This document shows, one piece after another, positions 1 through 8,942 of a stretch of DNA of 64,000 nucleotides. The position numbers were made by a program, and so were the translations under genes. The notes beneath the pieces are model-generated. The model ran no database searches. It was not told the origin of the DNA and saw only the letters and a list, made by a program, of their open reading frames with translations. The stretch spans positions 62,001 to 126,000 of the forward strand of contig JAJRPN010000006.1 in the NCBI GenBank assembly GCA_024280755.1. The letters are read 5' to 3'. The first letter of the stretch is position 1. Every line of letters begins with the position of its first letter. Source of the stretch: Planctomycetota bacterium (lineage in GTDB: Bacteria; Planctomycetota; Phycisphaerae; Phycisphaerales; UBA1924).

Positions 1-504
1 GGTGATTTCCAAGGCGACGAGGCTGCGCTCCAAATGGTCATCGATGCCAAACCAAATATTTTGGCGCACAACCTCGAAACCGTCAAAAGGTGTCACCCTG
101 CGGTCCGCCCGAGTGCAAAGTATGAACGCACAATGGAACTCTTGCGAAGGGTCAAAGCCCAGGGCGGCGTGGCCAAAACCGGAATCATGGTCGGGATTGG
201 CGAGCGCACTGAAGAAGTCTTTGAGATGTTCGATGAACTGATCACAATGACGGCTGACCATGATGGTCCACGAGATCGCAACGATGCGAGTCGGGGCGAT
301 CCATGCGATATTATCACGATCGGGCAATACCTCCAGCCCACTCGCAATCACCTGCCGATTGATCGGTGGGTACACCCCGAAGAGTTTGCAGAATATGAAA
401 AGATTGGTACGGCTGCCGGTATTAAGATGGTGGTGAGTGGGCCTTTGGTTCGTTCGAGCTACCTCGCAGATAAACAAGCGGACATGTTCGCGATGTTGAG
501 TTGA
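1..504 (+). CDS. lipA: Lipoyl synthase, C-terminal part (5' end outside window)
   Basis: Radical-SAM enzyme that inserts two sulfur atoms into the octanoyl chain on lipoyl domains of 2-oxoacid dehydrogenases and the glycine cleavage system. The open frame enters from the left edge (GDFQGDEAAL...) and runs 167 codons. Visible LipA signatures are NILAHNLETV, RPSAKYERT, KTGIMVGIGE, IGQYLQPTRNHLPI and the C-terminal RSSYLA at 451-468; the serine of RSSY is the known non-cysteine ligand of the auxiliary Fe-S cluster. The cysteine motifs lie upstream of the window, so catalytic completeness cannot be judged. The next gene starts about 160 bases downstream and no hairpin terminator is visible between them. 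Confidence 0.96.
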   Translation, partial: GDFQGDEAALQMVIDAKPNILAHNLETVKRCHPAVRPSAKYERTMELLRRVKAQGGVAKTGIMVGIGERTEEVFEMFDELITMTADHDGPRDRNDASRGDPCDIITIGQYLQPTRNHLPIDRWVHPEEFAEYEKIGTAAGIKMVVSGPLVRSSYLADKQADMFAMLS

Positions 505-665
505 GTACGCAGGCAACGCGGGTAGGTTGTCTCCCCTGTTTTTGAAATGTAATTTGTAGGGTAAACCCCCTGTTGTTTGTGTTGAGGCAGATTAGAAGTT
601 CATTTTTAGGCTCAAATATCCGAGTGCAGTGAGTGGAGCATGAAGTTCCATACATTGGAGCACGG

Positions 666-3197
666 ATGTTCAGGTTCAGTTTTTTACAATCAATCAAGAC
701 CAAGCTGTGCATGATGTTCATGATTGCGGGCGCGATCCCCATGATTGTCTCGATGGCTGTGATTAATGATCGCTCTGAAAAGGCTTTTATAGCCAAGGCT
801 GAAGAATCGCTTGTTGAGAGTGCAACGACACGCGAGAGCATGCTCAATGATCATGTCGAATCGCTCAAAACGAGCGCAAAGATACTCTCGAATCAGATAG
901 CAATCAGTAAGTTTATCACTAATCGTGCAGACAACGATCCAGATGCAGGCGAATACTTTGAAGCTGCCTGGAACGAAGTGGTTGAGTTCCAAAGCGCACA
1001 TTGGGGTTCAGTCCATCATGTGTTCCTTACAGATATTTCTGGCACGGTCATTTTGAGTCCTGCCCATGCAGGGATGGATATACCTGCTCATGAAACAGTT
1101 TCTGTTGGGATGCAAAGCCCGCACCTCGGCGATTCGATCGCAGATTCAAAGTTCTTTCTTAAAGCCCTCAGCGGGGTGTATGTGACTGATTTCTTTGGAT
1201 TTGTTGAGCGTGACCATTATCACCAGCTGGTGTTGCACCCGGTTTTCGATGACGACGGACAAGCGATTGGTGTGATCGCGATGGAGGTCACGATCGAGAG
1301 CATTGAGGCTTTGATGCGTGATCAGTTCTCGATCGGAGAAACCGGCAAGATCTACATCGCGACACATCAAGGGCTGCGAGTTGTTCATCGGAAGGAAGAT
1401 TTTCAGCCAGAGCCTATTGTCGGCACTGGGGTTTTACAGGCGATTGATTCACAAGAACCAGTCAGCGGCTGGTATGAACCCGAACCGGGACGGAAAGTCT
1501 TTGGGGTGTATCAGGCTTCACGGATTTATCCTTGGGTTGTTTGTGTCGAGGTTGACCGCGATGAGCTCTTTGCGCCCGTTCGTGCGCAACAGCGATTGTT
1601 CTTCGCCGTAATGTTGGCAAGCTTAAGCGTCTTTGGGGTCATGGTGTATAGTGTGGGGCGGATGTTCTGGAAGCCCTTGCAATCGATCGCTGCATCGACC
1701 AATCGCGTCGCAGATGGAGATCTTTGGCATGAGATCCCAACCACACGCAAAGATGAAATCGGTCAGCTCGAATCAGCAGTAAACGCAATGCGTATTGCCA
1801 TGAAACAACAGATCGATCGTCTAGACTCGCTTATCGCAGAGCGAACCGTGGAACTTGAAGAGGTGAGCAGCGAGTTTAAACACGCTGCCGAGCATGATTT
1901 GCTCACAGAGTTAGCAAACCGATCTGTACTCGAAGCGATGCTCGAACAAGAACTCGAGAAGTACAAAGACGATTCGGGGCATCTGATCTCGGTGCTGTTC
2001 TTCGACTTTGATCGCTTTAAGGTGGTCAATGATTCGCTTGGGCACGCGACCGGCGACGCGTTGCTCTGTTCGATCGCGGATCGATTCCAGAGCGAGTTGC
2101 GAGATTCAGATCTGGCTGCTCGGTTTGGTGGCGACGAGTTTGTGGTCGTGCTTTCGCCAGTCGAAACCGAAGGGCATGCGCACCAGGCAGCCGCTCGATT
2201 ACTCAAGGTCTTCGAAGAGCCTCATGTGATTGATGGGCATCGGATCACATCAACGGCAAGCATCGGGCTGGTGATCGCTGACTCAAGATACACATCTGCA
2301 GCGGAGATGATCCGCGATGCGGATGCTGCGATGTACCAGGCAAAGCTCGCGGGCAAGGGGCAGGTCATCGCGTTTGATGAAGAGATGTTCGAGGATGCAA
2401 AGCGGAGATTGCGTCTTGAAGAAAACATGAACGATGCGATCGCAAACGATGAGCTCCGTGTGATGTATCAGCCGATCATCGGGATGGATGATATGAGTGT
2501 TGTTGGGTTTGAAGCCCTCATGCGATGGGAGCATCCAGAGCTTGGGATGATCCGCCCAGATCATTTTATTCCGATCGCAGAAGATACCGGGCAGATTGTC
2601 GAACTCGGCGCGTGGATTCTCAAGGAATCCATCGAGCAAATCGTCCGATGGGATCAAGAGTTCAGTCTCGACGCCACGCTCTCGATCAATGTCAATGTCG
2701 CCAAACGCCAACTGATCCACCCGGAGTTTCTTGGGATGGTCGAACAGGTTCTCAAAGACACCGGGCTCGCGCCGCATCGGCTCAAAATTGAAATTACCGA
2801 ATCGACCGCGATCGATCCACGCCATGATATGAGCCTGGTTATTAAGCGGATTCGTGAACTCGGAGTCTTGATCGCTATGGATGACTTTGGAACCGGGCAC
2901 TCTTCGTTGAGTCTGCTTCATCAGTTCGATTTTGACATCCTCAAGATCGATCAGAGCTTCGTGCAAGGTATGGAAGACTCACGCGAGATGAGCGCGGTGC
3001 TTCATGCGATTATCGCTCTGGCACAAAACACGGGCATGAAGGTGGTCGCTGAGGGTGCAGAGACAGAGACGCAGGTTGCGTGTTTGATCTCACACGAATG
3101 TGACATGATCCAAGGCTACTACTTCTCGCGTCCACTCCCATCCAAAGAAGCGGGCGAGTTTCTTGCAGAGCCTTTCGATATTCGTCGGGCAGCCTAG
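666..3197 (+). CDS. Membrane c-di-GMP cyclase/phosphodiesterase (Cache-HAMP-GGDEF-EAL)
   Basis: Bifunctional-type cyclic-di-GMP enzyme, 843 residues. Order: N-terminal membrane segment, periplasmic Cache-like sensor (about 30-290), second membrane segment, HAMP (WKPLQSIAASTNRVADGD), GGDEF domain with intact GGDEF near residue 488, and EAL domain with EAL near 616. An RxxD inhibitory site (RDSD) sits five residues before GGDEF, implying product feedback. The EAL half keeps EITEST, DDFGTGHSSLSLL, KIDQSFV and AEGAET, so both halves look active. A longer frame with GTG at 633 exists, but ATG at 666 has GGAG five bases upstream and is preferred. The TAG stop (3195-3197) lies inside the CTAG end of the adjoining repeat element. 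Confidence 0.93.
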   Translation: MFRFSFLQSIKTKLCMMFMIAGAIPMIVSMAVINDRSEKAFIAKAEESLVESATTRESMLNDHVESLKTSAKILSNQIAISKFITNRADNDPDAGEYFEAAWNEVVEFQSAHWGSVHHVFLTDISGTVILSPAHAGMDIPAHETVSVGMQSPHLGDSIADSKFFLKALSGVYVTDFFGFVERDHYHQLVLHPVFDDDGQAIGVIAMEVTIESIEALMRDQFSIGETGKIYIATHQGLRVVHRKEDFQPEPIVGTGVLQAIDSQEPVSGWYEPEPGRKVFGVYQASRIYPWVVCVEVDRDELFAPVRAQQRLFFAVMLASLSVFGVMVYSVGRMFWKPLQSIAASTNRVADGDLWHEIPTTRKDEIGQLESAVNAMRIAMKQQIDRLDSLIAERTVELEEVSSEFKHAAEHDLLTELANRSVLEAMLEQELEKYKDDSGHLISVLFFDFDRFKVVNDSLGHATGDALLCSIADRFQSELRDSDLAARFGGDEFVVVLSPVETEGHAHQAAARLLKVFEEPHVIDGHRITSTASIGLVIADSRYTSAAEMIRDADAAMYQAKLAGKGQVIAFDEEMFEDAKRRLRLEENMNDAIANDELRVMYQPIIGMDDMSVVGFEALMRWEHPELGMIRPDHFIPIAEDTGQIVELGAWILKESIEQIVRWDQEFSLDATLSINVNVAKRQLIHPEFLGMVEQVLKDTGLAPHRLKIEITESTAIDPRHDMSLVIKRIRELGVLIAMDDFGTGHSSLSLLHQFDFDILKIDQSFVQGMEDSREMSAVLHAIIALAQNTGMKVVAEGAETETQVACLISHECDMIQGYYFSRPLPSKEAGEFLAEPFDIRRAA

Positions 3198-3455
3198 GCC
3201 CTGTCTGATGACTCATGTTTTTCGACTATTCGCCTCCCCCGGGCCTCCGGGGGAGGCGCCGATCGAAGTGAGGCGGAGGGGGTCTTCTCTTTCTTCTCTT
3301 CCCCCATTGCCTATTCCCTATTGCCCATTGCCTTCTTCAAGACCCCTTCCGTCTGCTGCGCAGCCACAACCGCCCTATGGGTGCTCCCCCGGAAGCCCGG
3401 GGGAGGCAAAAAGAAAGCGTCCTGTGTGGGGAATGAGCCGTCAGACACCACCTAG
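3194..3455 (+). repeat. Palindromic element A (L arm, spacer, R arm, CTAG ends)
   Basis: A 262-base element. Its outer ends are imperfect inverted repeats beginning CTAGGCCCTGTCTGAT and ending GTCAGACACCACCTAG. Inside, the L arm near 3231-3290 is a hairpin (CCTCCCCC, GGGCCTCC, GGGGGAGG) followed by ATCGAAGTGAGGCGGAGG. The pyrimidine-rich spacer contains heptad-like ATTGCC repeats. The R arm near 3338-3410 has CTGCTGCGCAG and a second GGGGGAGG hairpin with core GGAAGCCC. It carries no gene. It is in the same orientation as element B at 4822-5068, and the two bracket the S41 peptidase gene. Confidence 0.85.
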
Positions 3456-3470
3456 CGGTTCATCATTGGG

Positions 3471-4760
3471 TCAATCCGAATCGCGTGGGGTAAAGTCGAT
3501 TGGGCCTCGCTGTTGATGCCCTTCGATACCAATGATTTTGTTCATCTCATCGCGTTTGAACTCCATGATGAAGCCATCAACGCCTGCGATCATGAACTGG
3601 TCTTTCTCGATGCAAATAAGATTCGTCCATTGCGAGACGCCATCACGCTTGTACTGAGCCGAGCCTTGTTCGATACGCACATGGCGAGGCCCATAGTCGC
3701 CCGCATACGCTGCGAGTTCTTCGGGCGAACACAGGACTGGATCGTTCTTGGCTCTGAGTGCAGCCAAGCCCCAGCGGGCCGATTCGTCGCCGTTGTTGTA
3801 GGCGTTTTGAAGGGCATGAGTGATCGCAACATCCAAGGCATCGTCAGCCGCCGATTCGATATCAGGAGCAACCCCGGTGCCTTCCCAGTTGGTGCCGCTG
3901 ATCGGGTTGATCGCGCGGGCGATCGGCAAGACGACCATGAGTTGGTTATCGAAGATGAATGAATCGACGGGGTGTGCGCCCCCGCCGGTGGTTTCGCCGA
4001 TGATGGTCGCGCGTTGGAGATTCTTCAGGTTGTAGGTGAACTCCTCGGCTGCCGAGAATGTTCGATTGCTGGTCAGCACATACACCGGGACATCGGGCAT
4101 TGCCAGGTCGGTGTTGATGTTGGCATGCGTCCAGAATTCGGTCGTGCGATCATCGGGGCGATAGTACAACGAGTTGAGATGGATTGGCTCTGAAGGATCG
4201 AAGAGATAGGACGAGATGAGTTGAACCGCTGCCGGATCGCCGCCGCCGTTTTGGCGCAGATCGAAGACAATCGAGTTTGCTCCTTGCATCAGCCGCATGC
4301 TTGCTTCAACGGTTTCTTCAATAAACGGGGCGGGATTGAACCCACGCAGATCAATATAGCCAACATTGCCATCGAGCCTTTGAACGCTGATAAACCCGAA
4401 CGGGGCAGCCGGGCCACGCATGATGGTGCTGGCATCATCATTTTCATCATCATTACTCGGAGGCTGCCACTCTTGAGGCAATGCCCGAACACCAAAGTGC
4501 AGATCGTGTGTTAAATCTCGCAGATCCTCTTCGAGTTGATTGGCCAGTGTCTGTCGATCGAGTCCGTCATAGTTCCCGTTTTCGAGATTGCTCAAGATCA
4601 TCGCCGATGCCTGCTCGCCGATCTCAGGAAAAACATAGTTCGCTTCAATAGAATGCGCGATATCGGTGATCATCTCGCTCGTCTTGGGGTTGTCTGCGTG
4701 GGCGAGGGTTCCAGGGAGGATCATGATCGACGATGCGCAATAAACGGCCAAGTGGTTCAT
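3471..4760 (-). CDS. Exported S41-family peptidase
   Basis: Serine peptidase of the C-terminal-processing/retinoid-binding-protein-like S41 family, 429 residues, probably periplasmic. Residues 1-22 look like a signal peptide. The S41 core includes GYIDLRGF, IVFDLRQNGGGDP, the nucleophile segment SNRTFSAAEEF (Ser about 236) and GETTGGGAHP. After about residue 350 comes a beta-rich tail (EELAAYAGDYG...) resembling DUF3471-type domains that follow hydrolases in other bacteria. AGGAG lies eight bases before the ATG. The gene is bracketed on both sides by direct copies of one palindromic element (3194-3455 and 4822-5068), so it could have arrived or been rearranged with them. Substrate unknown. 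Confidence 0.85.
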   Translation of the reverse strand: MNHLAVYCASSIMILPGTLAHADNPKTSEMITDIAHSIEANYVFPEIGEQASAMILSNLENGNYDGLDRQTLANQLEEDLRDLTHDLHFGVRALPQEWQPPSNDDENDDASTIMRGPAAPFGFISVQRLDGNVGYIDLRGFNPAPFIEETVEASMRLMQGANSIVFDLRQNGGGDPAAVQLISSYLFDPSEPIHLNSLYYRPDDRTTEFWTHANINTDLAMPDVPVYVLTSNRTFSAAEEFTYNLKNLQRATIIGETTGGGAHPVDSFIFDNQLMVVLPIARAINPISGTNWEGTGVAPDIESAADDALDVAITHALQNAYNNGDESARWGLAALRAKNDPVLCSPEELAAYAGDYGPRHVRIEQGSAQYKRDGVSQWTNLICIEKDQFMIAGVDGFIMEFKRDEMNKIIGIEGHQQRGPIDFTPRDSD

Positions 4761-4821
4761 CTGTATACTCCTGCGTGTGGGTGTGCCGCTGGGTTTACAC
4801 GCTCAGAAAGATCAGGATGCA

Positions 4822-5068
4822 CTAGGCCGTGTCTGACGGCTCAGTTCCATACAAGAACGCCATCCTTTTCTCCTCCCCCGGGCTTCCGGGGGAGGTGCCG
4901 ATCGAAGTGAGGCGGAGGGGGACTTCTCTTTCTTCTCTTCCCCATTGCCTCTTCCCTATTGCCCATTGCCTTCTTCAAGACCCCCTCCGTCTGCTGCGCA
5001 GCTGCCTCCCCCGGAGGCCCGGGGGAGGAGAGTGTGTGATCAAACACAAGCCGTCAGGCACGGCCTAG
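4822..5068 (+). repeat. Palindromic element B (complete, CTAG ends)
   Basis: A 247-base copy of the element at 3194-3455 with better-preserved outer inverted repeats: CTAGGCCGTGTCTGACGGC at the left and GCCGTCAGGCACGGCCTAG at the right. The L-arm hairpin core is GGGCTTCC and the R-arm core is GGAGGCCC, the reverse of the assignment in element A. The spacer (CTTCTCTTTCTTCTCTTCCC and an ATTGCC-rich run) is nearly identical to that of A. No coding frame is supported inside. Confidence 0.85.
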
Positions 5069-5132
5069 AAAATATATCCAATCATCAAACAAACAGAAAA
5101 AACGGAACATATGAACAATAACAGTAAGGCCA

Positions 5133-6077
5133 TCATGAACAGGCGGAAAACCGGAGTGTCATCCGTGTGTGCATGGTTTCATTGGGCGCCAAAAGAACCA
5201 CGCCTGTGCTTGATTTGTCCTGGGCATGGCGATTGAACCCATCATTCACCATCGAGACCGGCTCAACACATACAAACGCGTCCGCTTTTCCATCTGCAAG
5301 CTTGGGCGTATAGATCACGACATGGTTGAGGTTTTCAGAACACTGCATCGTCATGCGGATATTGCTCCCAGCCCAATCAAAGGTTGCCAGCCCGCCAAAC
5401 CCGGCGAACACATCGTCAAGCCCAGGATTGCCAATCGGATCACCATTGATGAACGCTTGACAAACCTGATCCATCTCAGGCTCGCCAGTCGGGATGCAGC
5501 CTGTTGTTGGGTATCGCCCTGCGATATCGAGCTGGACATGCAGATCATCTGCGTCTGAAAAGAGTTGGCGGTGAATATATGGATGATGCCCGCAGCCGAC
5601 AGGAATCGGATGCTCGTCAAGATTCGTGATCGAGAGATCAATCTCAACGCTATCAGGCCCGATCTCAAAGCGTTGTACCGCACCAAACTTGTACGGCGAG
5701 TTGATCTCGCTGGGCGCAAACGAACGCGAGTCGAACACGAGCCTGGCCGTAATCGGAGAGCGGTCTGTAATCGCCCAAGCCAGATCGCGGGCGACTCCAT
5801 GAATCGCGGTGTTATCGGATGCGTTGGGTTTTAAGCGATGGGTTTGATTGGCAAAGGTGAACTGCGCATCCTTTATCCGGTTGGTCCAAGGCAACATCAC
5901 AAATGATCCCGCATCCGATGCAGACTCAGATTCTTTAGGCATCGTACGAAAAACAGGAGCCCATTGCCCGGCCTGGCCCTTGATCATCAAGGAGACAATC
6001 GAGGCTCCGATCCGAGGATTGAGCACGAGTTTGATCTGGCCAAGTTCGAGCGTGATGTCGTCTGTGCGCGGATTCAT
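5133..6077 (-). CDS. Aldose 1-epimerase family protein
   Basis: Galactose-mutarotase-like beta-sandwich enzyme, 314 residues, cytoplasmic (no signal peptide), expected to interconvert alpha and beta anomers of a hexose or a derivative. Supporting motifs are MLPWTNRI, HGVARDLAW (first histidine), GCGHHPYIHR (second histidine region), LDDVFAGF (substrate aspartate region) and the C-terminal segment with LAPNETM, where the catalytic glutamate falls in this family. The frame stays open another 119 codons upstream, but that part is arginine/serine-rich, overlaps the divergent gene at 6353 and does not look like family sequence. ATG at 6077 gives the usual length. The exact sugar cannot be read from sequence. 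Confidence 0.85.
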   Translation of the reverse strand: MNPRTDDITLELGQIKLVLNPRIGASIVSLMIKGQAGQWAPVFRTMPKESESASDAGSFVMLPWTNRIKDAQFTFANQTHRLKPNASDNTAIHGVARDLAWAITDRSPITARLVFDSRSFAPSEINSPYKFGAVQRFEIGPDSVEIDLSITNLDEHPIPVGCGHHPYIHRQLFSDADDLHVQLDIAGRYPTTGCIPTGEPEMDQVCQAFINGDPIGNPGLDDVFAGFGGLATFDWAGSNIRMTMQCSENLNHVVIYTPKLADGKADAFVCVEPVSMVNDGFNRHAQDKSSTGVVLLAPNETMHTRMTLRFSACS

Positions 6078-6352
6078 GCCTGATTTTAGACCATGAAGCC
6101 GGTTCAAACTTGGCGATTGGTCATAGGGGAAACAGCCTGATTTGTGTAATCGGACGCTGGCACGATCGAGCGAGTCGTCGCAGATGGAACAGGCGATAGA
6201 AACAGGTGATTCCCGGCGCAGAAACCGCGCTGTTCTCATTCGCTTGGCTTGACAGGCCGATACATACTTTGTCTGTTCTATGGAGCGATCTGAGTTCAGC
6301 TGGGCGGATGATGACGATCGATTCGGTCTGTAGGCCGGTAGAGGAGTAGTGC

Positions 6353-8782
6353 ATGGACCCCAACAAGCGCGAGCAAACAACCAACGAGGCGACTCCATCA
6401 CGGAAGCGCGCCAAGAAAGTCGACACCAATCCACCAGCGGAGATGAAACTCCCCAAGGCCGAGGATGATGTGCTCAATGTGATCGAAGGCGTGGAGTCGC
6501 AACTTCTTGCCATGCGCCAAGCGCACGAGGCGCATCGCCAAGCCATGAAAGAACTCGCCAAGCTCAAGCGCGAGAACGAGGATCAAACAAAGGAACTCGA
6601 AGGGCGAGAGTCTGAGTTGACTACCCGCGAGGTCGAACTCGCCGAGATGCGTCAAGACTTTGAATCTCGCGAGATGAACCTGGTCCAACGCGCCGGCGGT
6701 CTCGAACAGCGTGAATCCAAGATCGCCACCCAGGCCGAGCTTCTCGAACAGCAAGAGGCAGATCTCGAAACCAAGGACAAAACGCTCGAGGTCAAGATCC
6801 AAGAACTCGATGCCCAGCTTGCCGGCCTTTCAAAGCGAAAAACCGAGCTTGGCGAAATTGAGAAACAGGTTAAGAAAAAGCTCGCTGAAGAAAACGATGC
6901 AGCAGAGAAGCTTGCCATCGCAAGCGGCGAGCTCGCATCCGCCAAGTCGCTGCTCGAGGAAATGGGAAACAAGATCAGCTCAACCACTGAGCAGCTTCTC
7001 GAAACCCAATCCGCACACAAATCAGCGGTTGCCGATCTCGCAGCAAGCAAAGATGCCCATGAGGCAGCAGCCAAGGAACTCAAAACAACGGTTTCAAAGC
7101 TTCGAGGCAGAGAAATCGAACTTAGCGAGCGTTCGCATACGCTCGAAGAACTCGCCGAAAAAGCGGGCGGGCTTGAGCATGATCTTAGCACCAGCCGCGA
7201 ACAGTACAGCGGGCAGCTTAGCGAAGCGACCGAACAGCTCGCACGCGAGCAGAAAATCGTCGAAGGGCTGCGGGCGCAGGTCGAAATGCTCGAAACCGAG
7301 CGAGATCAAGCGTTGTCGAGTTCATCAGATCAAACGAATAAAGTCGCCGCAAAGCTCAAGCAGGCAACCGCCGAGCTTGAATCCATGCGCCAGGCAGCCA
7401 ATGAACTCGGCGAGCAAGGCCAGCAGAGCGAAGGGCGCGTTGGCAAGCTTACTCAGGAACTCGCCGATTCGCATAAGCAAATCGAAACACTGACTGCACA
7501 GGTCAATGAAATCGCAGGGAGCGCAGACGAAGAGCTCACCACAGAACGCGCACGCATCGGCGATTTCGAATCGAAGATCGCATCGCTAACCAAACAGCTC
7601 GAAGATTCGTCAGCCCGTCAATCATCGCTTGAAACAGAGCTTGAGAGCAAGCCTCAGGTTGATCCAGCAATGGAATCAGCACTTCAAGAGCAGGTTGAAA
7701 AAGCACAAGAAGAATCACTCACCCTCGAGATCAAACTCGAAGAAGCTGCAACAGCGTTGGTATCGCTCAGGGATAGCCTAGCGGTTCGTGATGAAGAAGT
7801 TGCCAAGAGCAACGCCAAGGTGCAAGAGCTTTCAGAGCAGGCAACCGAGTTGTTCGAGACGATCGAAAAGCTTGGCGCACAGCTCGAAGAGGCGAAGTCG
7901 TCGCCAAAGGTTGAAGTAAGCGATTGGAATAAAGATCGTCGGGCTCGTCTCAAGAAGATGCGTCGGGTTTTAGCTGGCGATGCCGAGAAGATTCGCATGG
8001 CCACCGAAGCATTGCGTTCACGCTATGACCAGTGCGAGCAGGTATTGACCAAACGCGCCGAACTCGCCGAAGCCTATGAAGCGATCGCGTCTGCCCAGCG
8101 GAAGTATCAAGGGCGCGAAGTGCGTTCGGGGGTTTTTCTTGGGTTGATCGGGATGGCTGCGATTACAATGGTGCTCGCAGCGACGAGTTGGTTTGTCTCT
8201 GATCAGGTCACGCCGGGCATATATGCAGCCAAGGTCACCATGGCTGCGTCATCGGGCGATTCAGCATTGAGCGAAGTCGAGATGGAGCAGTGGGAGGTAT
8301 ATATTACCCAGCTCGCGACCGATCCTCGGTTCCTCGAAGTGGCTGCCGACCGGATGAAACGACGCGGGATCGCCGAGTTTAGTATCCCGGGCGATCTCTC
8401 ACGCGAGATGGAGCAATCACTTGATGTAGTCTCGGCAATGCCGGGCACGATTGTGATGGAATATCGTGGCGAAGGCGCTGCCCGCTCGGCGCGTGTGCTC
8501 GATACATTCTCTGTCGCGTTATCGAGTGCTGCAAATGCTGCTCGGGCGCGTCGTGCGGATAGCTCGATGACCATTATCGAATCGGTAGCAACTGCTGGCG
8601 ATGAACCACTCGATACACGCCGAATCGAAATGGCGGGCATGATCTTTGGTGGATCGATGCTCTTGGTCATGATCCTCGGGGGGATCATGTGGAGGCGTCT
8701 GAGTGCTGCCAAAGCCAAGTTCGAGGACGATTCACGGATCGAAGCACTCTTTGATGAGGCTGAATGGCAGATGCCGAGCTAA
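6353..8782 (+). CDS. Long coiled-coil protein with Wzz-like double-TM C-terminus
   Basis: 809 residues. Residues about 50-560 are almost uninterrupted heptad sequence rich in Glu, Lys, Gln, Leu and Ala, predicted as a long cytoplasmic coiled coil. A basic linker (DRRARLKKMRRVLAGDAEKI) follows, then a membrane segment near 595-618, an exported loop of about 140 residues and a second membrane segment near 762-782. The last part has the TM-loop-TM layout and pre-TM PLDTRRIE segment seen in polysaccharide co-polymerases (Wzz/exopolysaccharide chain-length proteins). Those usually lack an N-terminal coiled coil of this size. GAGGAG precedes the ATG. Role in polysaccharide export or envelope scaffolding is inference; no glycosyltransferase genes are adjacent. 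Confidence 0.7.
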   Translation: MDPNKREQTTNEATPSRKRAKKVDTNPPAEMKLPKAEDDVLNVIEGVESQLLAMRQAHEAHRQAMKELAKLKRENEDQTKELEGRESELTTREVELAEMRQDFESREMNLVQRAGGLEQRESKIATQAELLEQQEADLETKDKTLEVKIQELDAQLAGLSKRKTELGEIEKQVKKKLAEENDAAEKLAIASGELASAKSLLEEMGNKISSTTEQLLETQSAHKSAVADLAASKDAHEAAAKELKTTVSKLRGREIELSERSHTLEELAEKAGGLEHDLSTSREQYSGQLSEATEQLAREQKIVEGLRAQVEMLETERDQALSSSSDQTNKVAAKLKQATAELESMRQAANELGEQGQQSEGRVGKLTQELADSHKQIETLTAQVNEIAGSADEELTTERARIGDFESKIASLTKQLEDSSARQSSLETELESKPQVDPAMESALQEQVEKAQEESLTLEIKLEEAATALVSLRDSLAVRDEEVAKSNAKVQELSEQATELFETIEKLGAQLEEAKSSPKVEVSDWNKDRRARLKKMRRVLAGDAEKIRMATEALRSRYDQCEQVLTKRAELAEAYEAIASAQRKYQGREVRSGVFLGLIGMAAITMVLAATSWFVSDQVTPGIYAAKVTMAASSGDSALSEVEMEQWEVYITQLATDPRFLEVAADRMKRRGIAEFSIPGDLSREMEQSLDVVSAMPGTIVMEYRGEGAARSARVLDTFSVALSSAANAARARRADSSMTIIESVATAGDEPLDTRRIEMAGMIFGGSMLLVMILGGIMWRRLSAAKAKFEDDSRIEALFDEAEWQMPS

Positions 8783-8875
8783 TCTGAACAGTTATCCACA
8801 ATTGTGTTTGGTGCTGCCAAACAATTCGAAGATTCATAAGCTCTGAACAAAATGGGTACAAAGCAATCAAATAGA

Positions 8876-8905
8876 AGGCCGATCCGCTATGGATCGGCCT
8901 TTTTT
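8876..8905 (+). terminator. Rho-independent terminator
   Basis: Stem AGGCCGATCC / GGATCGGCCT around a GCTAT loop, followed by a run of T. It lies 94 bases after the coiled-coil gene and before the convergent anti-sigma gene. Confidence 0.85.
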
Positions 8906-8942
8906 ATGATTCAGGGTTTGGAAGTGTTCAGGAAAATGCTCT

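Noticed and set aside
2283-2966. 227-codon minus-strand frame inside the GGDEF-EAL gene
   Set aside because: Lies fully within conserved GGDEF/EAL coding sequence and lacks any recognisable motif.
3471-4760. Calling the S41 gene plus flanking elements A and B a composite transposon
   Set aside because: No transposase, no visible target-site duplication, and the elements also occur singly elsewhere; kept only as a finding about rearrangement.
8792-8800. Perfect DnaA-box consensus TTATCCACA, also at 53236-53244
   Set aside because: Both boxes are isolated, 44 kb apart, with no cluster, AT-rich unwinding region or dnaA/gyrB genes nearby; not an origin.
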